From assembly GCF_965638725.1 (NCBI RefSeq), contig NC_134950.1, positions 145,381,636 through 145,445,635 of the forward strand: a stretch of DNA of 64,000 nucleotides, read 5' to 3'. The notes under the pieces are model-generated. The model was not told the origin of the DNA, did no database searches, and saw only the letters and a program-made list of their open reading frames with translations. Positions 10,852-21,457 of this stretch are shown piece by piece. The stretch's first letter is position 1. Every line of letters begins with the position of its first letter. Both the position numbers and the translations under genes were made by a program. Source of the DNA: Aptenodytes patagonicus. Lineage: Eukaryota; Chordata; Aves; Sphenisciformes; Spheniscidae.

Positions 10852-13316
10852 TTTCCTCAAGACTCCAGTCTGCTATTTCATCATGCCAGTTTTGTCTAAG
10901 CATGAAAAACAAAAGGTAAGATCTTCAAATGCAATTTCAAATGAAAATTCCCAAATGTTTTAAGAGGGTGGCTACAGTTTCACGGCGCTGAGACATCAGC
11001 ACTTCCCACTGAGCAGGTTAAATCTTCAATCAAAGCAGTTTAATCGGCAGCACGGCTTCCAGACCTGCCAGCCGTGTGCCAAGTAGAGTTAGGGGGGCAT
11101 TTTTCGCGATGTTGAAACTGGTCAGCTGATCAATAACCAGTGGTTGTTAAAATGGTCACTGAAATATTAACAGACAATGCTTAGTTACCTGAGTAAGCAA
11201 TGTCTTAATTTGTATCTTAACTAATGATTTAGAGCAAAAGAATTCTTGTTCTGCAGTACCCTGGCTTGGGACTCCACAGAAACGCTTTTGCTGAGTTAAA
11301 TACCAGAAAGACCACAGCACGCTGTGCTTATGCAGTTAGTGTCTGGTAGTCCTGATTTTGTTCAAATCACCTACTTGTAGCACTTCTTGGCATAAGAAGA
11401 GTGAATACACTGTAAAGTTTCTGTAATTGCAATATAGCTGCCATAAATCTGTTGTGAATATCAACAGTCTTTCTTACAAGTTAAGAGCAGCACACAAGAC
11501 ATTATCTGGTAACAAGCCTATTATATCACATTTTCCATGTTTTTATGATGTGTTCTGTTTCTTTTACGGTTGGAAAGGAAAATATGCACTCTTACCAATA
11601 TACTAATCAGTTGGCTGAGTAATCACAATGTTTATGTGACTGCATTAGCATTCAGTACTTACACTATTAAAAATTTTGTGCAGGTTACATCTTCAACTGT
11701 GTGTCCGAATTATGCATGCAAACATGCAGCCATGCTTGTAAAAGCAAGCTGATCAGTGAGAAAGCAATAATGAATTACTAATGACATTTTTGTTCTGCTT
11801 GGAGTTACTCACTTTGAGCCTTAAGATGATTTTTTAAACCAAATGTAAAAAATAGCATTCATAAAGTACATCTTCTCTTATTCTTCCTCCTACATGTCTT
11901 CCTTCTCCACTTTCTCACTGATACATGACCCCTCTAAAAAAGGAGTAAATTCAAAGTGAAGGTAACTTGAACTTTGTGACAGTTCAGATTTCAACTCAAA
12001 CTTCACAAAACATATTCTTAGTTGTAAAGGACTCGTTTGCATAAACCCATTTTGCTGCTCTTTTTATATATCAAGATCGTAGGAACAAAATTTTCACTAA
12101 TAAAATCTGCTGGACACAATAATGGGTAAACTACTCAGATTAGAAAGACCACTTTCATGAATTTTCCAATTCCTGACCTGCCGCGAGGGAGCACTCTGAG
12201 TGGTAAATAAATAAGGACAACTAAGACAATACTAGTACTTGCAGCAGGATGCTTCAGCATTCAGTATAAGGAAAAAACAAAACACCACAGAACAGGGAAC
12301 GGAGCTGGGAAAGTAATTCCAAACTCCTGTAGTGCAAAATAATGATTGCTTATGAATGGATCCCCCAGACTTGGTATGCAGCCATCTGTACAGTAATCAG
12401 CAATGTTCATGGGAAAAATGATACAGAACTTGCCTGCACTCTGCTTACGGTAGGAATTTCTCTTTGTGCAAAACAAAAGAACAGATGCTATGGGAGCCAA
12501 ACAGGTTTGTTGGTAAAGTGATCATTTTATTCCCAGTGGTTCTGACTGGAACTGCTGTAATTTCATAGATTTATTAGAATTAATGTGCAAAGAAAAATAA
12601 GTCAAAGCCACTGTTTCATTCTCAGATTTACAGTCTGAGAATCTTTCAAATCCTCTCTTTGAATCTGACTTCTACAGTGTTAGCTGATGTTCTCTCTCTT
12701 GCTATTAGAAATCCCAGTGACAGTACCAGCAAATTCACGGACTAGCCGATGCCTAACACCCTGGGAATTGCTTTTTCCTTCCACTTTTCCTTATGCTTTC
12801 ATCAGCCTTTTTATCCATTCATCCACACATGCATATATGCCTCTGACGCTCTAAATAATTACAAAATTTTAGATGTGCCCCAGCTCTTAAAAAGTAAGAA
12901 TACTGCTGGAAGCTAATTAAACTCTTAAACTGTCTTGGGTTTGGACTGACGGCCTCATAACCTAATTGCAGTCAAAAAATGAGCTGACATGATAGTTGGC
13001 TTTGCACTTTTACATTCCCATGGTGATATTAGTCACTATTCACAACAGTCTTTTGCAGATTCGCCTCGCCTGCTCCTCCAAAGAATCAAAGGGAAAACAT
13101 GAAATCAGTTTTTGAGGAAACTGTTCTGCTCCATCTCTGGGCTCCACAGTCACAGGGTGGTGTTATGTGACTGTCACATACTTAACTATTTCATCAAACA
13201 CACTCTTTTAAGCCATTTTTGGTTGGGGTTTTTTTTATGACCCTTGCACATTTTTTAAACTCAATATAAATCCTGTGACAAACTGGACAACAGGCTCTTC
13301 CATATATGAAAGAAAT

Positions 13317-13448
13317 CCAAAAATGGCTGCAAAAGCTAATGAGCAAGAAGTTTAGCCAGCTTTTATACATAAGCACTGACAGCCAAAAATGGCTGCAAAA
13401 GCTAATGAGCAAGAAGTTTAGCCAGCTTTTATACATAAGCACTGACAG
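13317..13448 (+). repeat. Perfect 66-bp tandem duplication
   Basis: Copy 1 is 13317-13382 and copy 2 is 13383-13448, each beginning CCAAAAATGGCTGC. By eye all 66 bases are identical, and the match continues one base into the flank. The unit length is a multiple of three, so a minus-strand open frame passes through both copies, but the peptide has no recognisable domain. Absence of any divergence points to a recent or polymorphic event, or to an assembly artefact. Confidence 0.95.
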
Positions 13449-14001
13449 CTCACAACTCTTCTGAGAGCAGAAACTGTTTGTAACTTAGGTTTCATTTGCA
13501 CTTCAAATTAAGATAAATTTACATCATCTCCCTCTCCTCTCATACACACTGCTTCTCTCAGATCACACATTAACCGCATCCTGAAGAGCAATGAGGATGC
13601 GCGGGGTTTGTACTGCGGACTACATGTACTCAGCCCACTGCTGCTGCTACCCTATAGCAGGTGCTCAAGTACATTACTGTTGATAATGTATGAGCAACTT
13701 GAAATACCTGTACTGAAAAAGCAGCCATGTGGGGTGCTATATTAGCCATTATATTATTTATGGATCAGACCTGTCTTGCCACTAGTCGTATCTTTTCAAA
13801 ACTCGTGATCTTATGGATACTAAAAATTCAGTCAAATATCAGTGCGTTACAAATATGTCCACGGAGCTGTCATTCGTGCTGAAGAACCATTTTACTTTTG
13901 TGTTTAGAACCGCTGGTTTGTTTATATGTTTGCACCTCTGTTTTTTAAAGAAAAGAAAGGCAGCATTGTAGACAACTGTTATCGTATCTGTTTTTTCCTA
14001 G

Positions 14002-14560
14002 ATGTATATGACGACACGGGAACAGGAAATCAAAGCATCTGAAAATACAAAAGTGACTTCTTTTTCTTTATTATGTATTGAAAGGAAATGCCAACAACTC
14101 CAAGAATGGCAAAGGCTTATGCCAGCTTTTCTTGAAATAGCAATTTCTCTTCAGACTGACAATCCCTTTCCTTCGGGTACTCCAAATTGCCCATTTAAAA
14201 ACATTTTTTTTTTTGCTTCTTTTTAATTAATAGTTTCTTGAAAAATACGGGGTTTTTTCATTCATTTTTTTCCTTATTTGTGAATACAAAAGACAAAGGG
14301 ACAGCTTAAAAATTGCAGTATAAAACCTATATATTTTATTACAATAATGGGTGGGAGGCACAGGGAGCAATCAGGCCCAAGATGCCTCCCACGCTTGTTT
14401 TATTAAAAAAATGGCAAAAAAATGTGTATGGGAGTTTTTCATTGGGGTTGACTTTTACAAGAGAAGGTCTCCATATTGGCATGAAAAGTAATAAATGCAA
14501 TATGTCAGATAGCAAAATACATTTGGGGTTTACAATAAAGTCATTCTTTTAACTCTTTTA
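14002..14560 (+). other. HEPACAM2: Candidate HEPACAM2 3'-terminal exon and 3' UTR
   Basis: A good acceptor (TATCTGTTTTTTCCTAG) precedes 14002. Joined to a donor at 10668, the frame reads Gln-Cys-Ile and stops at TGA 14009-14011. Poly(A) signals AATAAA occur at 14490-14495 and 14534-14539, so cleavage near 14550-14560 would make an exon of about 550 nt. The end coordinate is approximate. This rests on splice and poly(A) signals only; transcript data would decide it. Confidence 0.5.
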
Positions 14561-17500
14561 ATGTAACAGTATCTTTCAATTTACAAACATAGAAACTGAT
14601 CTGTCAGGCAGTTACAGTTTAAAAATGTACATATGTATATTATTCAAAATAATGTGTTCTTATTAAATTCTGTTTCCTTTGCTTTTGAACTGGTTTTCTA
14701 TTTGCTGCCGAAGAGCCTGTTTCTCATTGACTAGAAGAGCAAGTAATATTCAACTAATTTCTGCAAGCTGCAGAATGTTCAGGCTATTTATACATTAACA
14801 TTATAATTCTCCAGTGCAAATGAAACCAATCTCACTCTGTTTAAACAGACAGTGTGCTACAAGTCCCTTCACAAATAGAGGAATCCTCTTTCATGAGCTT
14901 CTGTTAGCAGGTGTCTCAATCCTGCAGGAAAATTCACTATTATTTCCTCAGGGTCAGCTATTAGATGGCATCAGTTAGCTGCAGCCAGGGAAAAAGGAAA
15001 TTATGAATTAAATTAGAATAAGCTGCAGAAAAAAGAGGATACTTCAGTAACAGCTAATTGTGTGGAAAATCATTAGGGTGAGTAATGAGAAAGCATACAG
15101 CGTGTCCACCCTTTAAGACAAGCTGTACAGGATTATTTAAAGCACTCTGTATTATGAAAAATAATTTGCATTTGTTTAAAATACCTCCCTAATCTGTGTT
15201 TACTAAACATTCTTCCCGGCTCCTTCTTTCAAAGATGAGGAAAAATAACATGGTTTTCAGTGAATATTCTGATCTCATGATCCTGAAAAAAAGGGAAAAG
15301 GACAACTTCACCGTTGCGTGTGAAGAAAAGAGAACTTGGCACTTCACAGAGGCAGCTGGTGCCGCCCAGATCTGAGAGAAGTACTGAGGTGATCTCAAAG
15401 ATAATGTAGTCACCAGATTTGCTCTCTAAGAAATGACCCTCTGACAGGAAGGCGTCAGGCAGAGGCTGCAAGTAGAAACACCTGGGCAGAACTCTGAAGT
15501 ACTGAAGTTGTCCTGAAGGATCGAGAAGCTCAGGGGCCATCCCCATAAATTCCTCCATCGTGCATTCAAAGCTGACTTCATTTGTGTCTTTCAAATTGGG
15601 ACAGCCCTTTGGGATGTGCCAAGTCTGATTTTCGCCCTCTTTTCTCCTCCTCTTCTTGCTGGAGTGGATATTTTAATTGCTCTGAAATAAGCATACAGAT
15701 TTCTGAAGTGCTCGACACCATTCCATCTTACCACATTTGGTGTCACTGCAGGGCCACAGGGCAAAAAATGCAGATGGTTTTACAGAAATAACAGTTTCTC
15801 CACCTCTGGAGCCTCTGTACTTAAAACTGCTGGTAGTATACATTGTTCTAGGTATTTTCGTGACAAACAAAAATAAAACAGTTCAATATCAGTTCTGTTC
15901 TTCGTTCTTTTAAGCTCACTGTAGGCACATTTGGCCCGTGCCTAAGTGCATTATAAGGCTCCCGAAACATTTTGTTTCAGAATCTGTGCTCATGTCTCAA
16001 GACATGAGCTTGAGATAAGACATGAGCTTGACATAATAGATCAGCACCCCATTTCAAATTAAGCCATCTGTCAATAATGTGAGATGACTTTAGCAATCTA
16101 AGACAAAAGTCCACCCTAACAGTCTTTTAAACTTCTGCAAAATACCTGTACAATATTTTAATAAAATAATTTTGTTTATGCAGTACATAATGTCTAATAG
16201 TTCTGTGGGTCCGTGTATGGCTATGCATTTTCACTGGAAAGGACATACATCATTAGGTTTATAAATAAGGAACAAAAATCTGCCTGTTGCTCTGGCGAAG
16301 TCAAGTAAAATGTCCCCTAGAGGCCCTCTCCCTTCCCTTGTCACGCGGCGGCGCAGGAAGAGCACACCCAGCGCCGCTGTACCCCCCAGCCGCACTGCTG
16401 CCCTGGGGCTTCCTCTCTGCATCTAGCTACAACCTCTCTGTAAAAATGTGAATGTGTATGCAGGTTGTGGCAGCCGCGTTCCCACTCCCCACTTACTTAC
16501 AAGCAAAATTTACCGACAAAAACTCAACTGGTAGGGAAATCTATTTTGCTATAGAAAGAAGAAAAGCTCATTGTCTGGCTTAAATAATTATTCTAGCTAC
16601 GACAGCAGAACTAGCTCTGCAAATAGAAATATGTTATTGCAAGGGACAGAGAGCAAACACAGGCAAGTTGCCTTCTGCTTATATTATATTGTTCTCATCT
16701 ATTTTTGTTTCACTGTGTCTTGTGTATTACTGGCTGTTAAACAAAAACACACTAGTGGTTTAAATTCCTATTCAAACTGTGCTCATCCTTTACTATTCTT
16801 CCAAAATTTGCACAGTGCATTTAGCTACTTTTGGTGGAGAAAACCCTTTTGGTGGAGGTATAAAAACAATAAACTATGGGGAAAAAACAGCTCTGAAATG
16901 TCACAGAATTTTAATGGATGAAAAAGAAAACCTTTTCATATTGGATTCTTGCCCTTTTCTCACTGGTGCTACCACATTCAAGAGAGATTGATAAGCTTTT
17001 ATTTATTGATGTAAGATCTATTCCAAATCTTACCAAAACCAATGGAGAGTTCGTCCATTAAACTAGATGATGTATACATTGGGCTGTTCAAATGTGAGAC
17101 GGGGATAATGAGAATGTAGTATGTTCAAAACTTGAAATGTGGGGGAAAAAAATTAGAAGAAGTCCTGTCACATTTTCTTCTCATTCCCTTTGGCGGAGGC
17201 TTTTGCTGTTTCGTTTGTCCACCAATGAGGGTGAAGAATGGCTTTCTTTGATGAAGTGAGGCTGTGGACTTGAGATCAAAGGTAGGGAAGATAAGCCATA
17301 ACTGGAAGCAGAGTACAGGAACAGCAACAGCAGTCAGAACAACTCCAGACACTTGTACCAAATCACAAGGTGGTGTGTAGTACTTTGTCTTTTCTTAGTA
17401 CATAGCTTAAAGGCAATTCATAAGAATACTGAAGAATGTCACTTTGGGCTTTCACCACTGCTTATATGAGAATGCTCCATCTTACACTTTGTTATGGCTT

Positions 17501-17567
17501 TGAAGCATTAACCCCTTCTTACAGGGCAACAGACTAATATTCCACAATCCTATTAAGACTACAGCAA
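14561..17567. other. Intergenic stretch between HEPACAM2 and the first CR1 copy
   Basis: AT-rich unique sequence. It holds one conspicuous minus-strand reading frame (15229-15672, listed separately) and a small CpG-rich patch at about 16340-16400. No other gene or repeat was recognised. Confidence 0.6.
15229..15672 (-). other. Unassigned minus-strand open frame, possible exon or decayed gene
   Basis: The minus frame is open from about 15672 down to a TGA at 15229, about 147 codons. There is no obvious ATG start, and an internal ATG codon begins FMGMAP further in. The translation looks protein-like: a basic start (KKRRRK), then SFECTMEEFMGMAPELLDP, QYFRVLPRCFYLQP, DYIIFEITSVLL and a tail GEVVLFPFFQDHEIRIF. 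The end has a vague resemblance to the C-terminal strands of ADP-ribosyltransferase folds (F-E-I-T, then S-x-F, then E-V), but a clear ExE motif is absent and I do not rely on this. The polypyrimidine run coding FPFF followed by CAG also looks like a splice acceptor on the minus strand, which argues that part of the frame may be intronic. It could be an exon of an unrecognised gene, a pseudogene or chance. Confidence 0.25.
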
Positions 17568-18095
17568 GATCAAGAAGACCAATGGTATCCTGGGTGGCAT
17601 TAGGAGAAGCGTTGCCAGCAGGTCGAGGGAGGTGACCCTTCCCCTCTACTCAGCACTGGTGAGAGACATCTGGAGTGCTGGGTCCAGTGCTGGGCTCCCC
17701 AGTACAAGACATGGACGCGCTGGAGCGAATCCAGCAAAGGCCCACAACAATGACGAAGGATCATCTGACATACAATGGTGAGTTGAGAGAGCTGGAACTG
17801 TTCAGCCTGAAGAAGAGAAGACTCAGGAGATCTTATCAATGTTTATAAATACCTGAAAGGGGGGTGCAAAGAAGACAGAGCCAGACTTTTCAGTGGTGCC
17901 CAGTGACAGGACAAGAGGCAATGGGCAAAAACTGAAACACAATAAATTCTGTATGAATATAAGAAAAATCTTTTTTACTGTCAAGGTGGTCACACAGTGG
18001 AACTGGCTGCCCAGAGAGGCTGTGGAGTCTCCATCCATGGAGATATTGTAAACCCAACTGGATGCAGTCCTGGGCAACCTGCTGTAGCTGACCCG
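17568..18095 (+). mobile_element. CR1 LINE fragment, 5' part (interrupted by an LTR)
   Basis: This plus-strand CR1 covers the end of ORF2 and the 3' UTR: 'aatggtatcctgggtggc', 'ctcagcactggtgagag', 'cagagaggctgtggagtctcc' and 'gtcctgggcaacctgct' are characteristic. It is truncated at its 5' end near 17568, as most CR1 copies are, and the reading frame is broken. It continues at 18742 after an inserted solo LTR. The 5' edge is approximate. Confidence 0.9.
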
Positions 18096-18736
18096 TGTTA
18101 TGAAAATTAGTAACTGGCCCATGTCGACTAGGGAGAGAGGCTAGGATGCAAAGCATAAAATTACAAGAGTAATTCTTTTATTCATACACACGAGGTGTCC
18201 CATTCAAATTGGGGCACCCTGAATGTAGTTTTACAAGCATTTCAAGCGTTCCGGTGCAACACGATTTGACTAATTGCTACTTAACAAACACACTCTACCA
18301 TTTACTAATCATAGTAAAACTTTGCAAAGCAACTATATTTCTATGGTGTCATCATCCACCTGCTTCTCTACTGATCAGACAGCCCTGGAGTCGGTCTTGC
18401 TGTAGTTACTTATCTATGATGACAGACAATGGGAGGGTTTCAAAGACATGTTAGATGGGCTAGGATGCTGGCGTTATCTTGGTTGTCCAGGGGTATCTTT
18501 TATCCTTCATGGACAGCTTTTAAGATTCTGAGAAGCGAAGTCCTTATCTCGGTGGCTAGGCTGTCCTTCTCCTCCTTATGATGAGCTGGGGTCCTTTAGT
18601 TTGCTTGCTTAAGCATGGCTATTCAGTATACAATGTAAACTATATATATTTTTTAAAGAAAGTTAATACAATTTTATATAGAGATTTATATAAAGATTAA
18701 TTGGTATAATAGTTAGGGAATGAGATTTTCCTAACA
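18096..18736 (-). mobile_element. Solo LTR (endogenous retrovirus), inserted in CR1
   Basis: The 641-bp insertion has TGTTA and TAACA ends, a perfect 5-bp terminal inverted repeat with TG...CA termini. It is flanked by ACCCG (18091-18095) and ACCTG (18737-18741), a 5-bp target duplication with one mismatch. Read on the minus strand it has an AATAAA signal (18177-18182 on the plus strand) about 85 bp before its 3' end, consistent with a U3-R-U5 layout in minus orientation. No internal viral gene remains, so it is the product of LTR-LTR recombination. A 5-bp duplication is typical of ERVL-type integrases, but the family is inferred. Confidence 0.88.
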
Positions 18737-18813
18737 ACCTGCTTTGAGCAGGAGTTGGACTAGATGATCTCCAGAGGTGCTTTCCAGCCTCAGCCATGCT
18801 GTGATTCTGTGAG
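18737..18813 (+). mobile_element. CR1 LINE fragment, 3' end of the interrupted copy
   Basis: This is the remaining 3' terminus of the CR1 that starts near 17568. It contains 'gagcaggagttggacta', 'gatgatctccagaggtgc' and the final 'gtgattctgtga'. The target duplication ACCTG at its left edge marks the junction with the LTR. Confidence 0.92.
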
Positions 18814-20993
18814 CACAGGGAGGGAGATGATTAGTAGGTAGTTCTCAGCAAAAATGACACCAGCAGTTATAACACAATGAGTTCACGTTAATGTAAAAAG
18901 AATGTATGCCTCCATTAACCACTCCCTTGAAACATGTATGGCCAGCTAAGCTAGATATGAAGGCAAAATACAAGCACAGCACTGTGCATGCACCTCCATG
19001 CCTTACCTGTAGAAAGCTGAACCTTGAAAAGGAAAGAGCTGTTTTATTATCTCAGGTTAAAAAACTTTCTTGTTTTAAGTAGCTTAATTCTTTTTTATTT
19101 CTTTTTGCCTTACTCAGATAAAATACAATCTCATATTTTCTATGGTCTTTCTTCAGTGTTAGCATAATTCCTTTGGAAATCTGTCACCACACTGCTATCA
19201 ATGCATCTGTATCATACATCTTTCTGGGAGCTAGAGGGCAATGGCTTCCCGCAGGAGATAGCAGGAGGTTCTGGGTAACTATGCTTGGACAGGGAGAAGG
19301 AGAAAGGGAAAGGAGCTAATACTAGCAAACACTAACTGTTTCTGACAGACATGCGAATTGAGCATGTCCCAGATGACTTGTAAATTTGAAGGGGGACCGA
19401 TTCCTCAATCCAGCCTCCTATAAGAGGCTTCCTGATTTATAACAGCTACTTTCTAGGTAGCTAAATGGCTGTGTTGAGAATATTTTTGCAGCCAACCAAA
19501 GATTTTTTTTAATGCCATTGTATTAGAATGCCCTTGAACAGTAAGTCATGCTATATTTTTGACTATATTCTCTACTCACACATGACAACCTGCAGAATGT
19601 TGTTCATAAGTATCTCTTAAAAACATCAAAGTGCAGGATCCAATCTTTATCACTGGCTGATAATTTAACAGTCCATGTCAGTCTATACAGAAATGTTTGC
19701 TCAACAAGTAGTTCTTCATAAAGACTCCTGAGTGTATGAAAAGAGCCCGGTTCCTACAGAGCAGAAGCCCTGCTCCCTTGCTGCCTTTCCGTGGAGCCCA
19801 TAAGGCTTTTATAGAGAGCAAGAGAACTGCAGCAAAAGTTTCCAAACACTTCACAAACAGATAGATATAAAGGGATCACATTGTAAGCAAAGAATCTGAT
19901 GCAGCCTTGGGATGGAAAGTGACAGTTGTGCTGTGTCATTAAAATAATGAGGAAAAAAGTAAAGGATCATTTCTTTATTAGAATCTCTGGTAAATAAACA
20001 ATAGACAAGGAGCATAGAAAACAAATAAAAGGTTAGACATCTGAGGAGCCCGTTCAAGTATAAATTTGCATCACAGTTCAGTTAAACATGCAATGCAAAT
20101 ACCAGCATGTTGGAAATCCTGCTCCACCTAAAAAGATAATATGTATGTATCTCTTCAGGCTATGTGCTGCGTTCCAGGGCAAAGTACAAAGCTGCTGGTC
20201 ACAGTGGATCTCATAACTCAGATACAATTTAATATAGAAATATTAGTGCAGGGCCTCTGAACTAGAGCACCTCTATACAACAGCATACCCCGACCAAAAA
20301 TGAACACATGTTCTTATTTAGAAAAGTACTGTCTAATGTCAACACTGAGATTTTCATCAAGGTACATCTTTTATATTTCCTGTAGTTCTAAAAAGTTGCT
20401 TCTATACAACTTTTTTCCATCTTAATAGTAAATGAATAAGGTTGTTTTGCTAAGTCAAAACAAAAGCTTACCTGGGAGAAAACCAAAATTGTGTTGGACG
20501 TCATTCATGTGTTTTCTTTAGAGCTACACTTTAACTTCAACTTGCTGACTTTTTATATTTATCAAATCATATTCAATTCAAAACGTGGCTTTCAAGCACT
20601 TTCCAAGTCCTTTAAGCCTGTCATGCTTAGTCCCATCCACAGGTTGTACCTAAAAGTACGGAACATTCCAATTACACTCAATATTCCAGATATTCCAGAT
20701 CACTGTTCTAAACAGCAGGCTAGGATAGTTAGAAAACTGGATTCCATTTGAAATTCCTTTCAAGTGTGTCTGAACGATACAGCCAAATGAGGAAAGCCTT
20801 TGAGAAGCAACATAAATGAGAAAAAAAGTTTAGAAAAGGACTAAAAAAATGTTTCACCTTGGTAGGAAAAGATACCAAGAACGATGAAATAAGTCTTCTA
20901 GTATGTAGAAAAAGTTCTTCTAACAAAAGGGGCTGTGATCACTTTTTCTCCATCTCTAATAAGATAAGGAAAAGGAAAAAACTACTTAATATA
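18814..20993. other. Intergenic, no recognised feature
   Basis: AT-rich sequence with short random open frames on both strands. I recognise no gene, RNA or repeat. Confidence 0.6.
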
Positions 20994-21457
20994 TAAAGGA
21001 GGGCAACAAAGCCCGTAAAAGGGCTGAAGGCATGTCCTATGAGGAGCGGCTAAGGACTTTGGGGTTGTCTAGTTTGGAGAAAAGGAGGCTGAGGGGTGAC
21101 CTCATTGCTCTCTACAGCTTCCTGAGGAGGGGAAGTGGAAAGGGAGGTGCCAATCTCCTCTCCCTGGTATCCAGCGATAGGACATGTGGGAATGGTTCAA
21201 AGCTGCGCCAGGGAAGGTTTAGACTGGACATTAGGAAGCATTTCTTTACAGAGAGGGTGGTCAAACACTGGAACAGGCTTCCTAGGAGGTGGTTGATGCC
21301 CCAAGCCTGTCAGTGTTTAAGAGGCATTTGGACAATGCCCTTAATAACATGCTTTAACTTGGTCAGCCCTGAATTGGTCAAGCAGTTGGACTAGATGATC
21401 GTTGTAGGTCCCTTCCAACTGAAATATTCTATTCTGGTCTATTCTATTCTATTCTAG
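20994..21457 (+). mobile_element. CR1 LINE fragment with TATTC-rich 3' end
   Basis: Plus-strand CR1 tail: 'gagggcaacaaagcccg', 'tatgaggagcggctaagg', 'gagaaaaggaggctgagg', 'acactggaacaggcttcc' and 'ttggactagatgatcg', then a 3' end of repeated TATTC units (21425-21457). The frame from 21032 still reads [22 protein letters not shown], the C-terminal reverse-transcriptase region, but ends after 120 codons and is a non-functional remnant. The TATTC tail separates this subfamily from the copy ending in GTGATTCTGTGA at 18.8 kb. Confidence 0.92.

Larger units (their letters stand above)
10668..14001 (+). other. HEPACAM2: Probable last HEPACAM2 intron, with local tandem duplications
   Basis: This stretch is bounded by CA|GTAAGT and TCTGTTTTTTCCTAG. 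If the terminal exon is not spliced, it is 3' UTR and flank instead. It contains a 21-bp tandem duplication (10810-10851) and a perfect 66-bp tandem duplication (13317-13448). No gene or named repeat was recognised otherwise. Confidence 0.6.

Noticed and set aside
13317..13448. CRISPR-like or satellite array
   Set aside because: Only two adjacent copies with no spacers, in vertebrate DNA: a simple tandem duplication.
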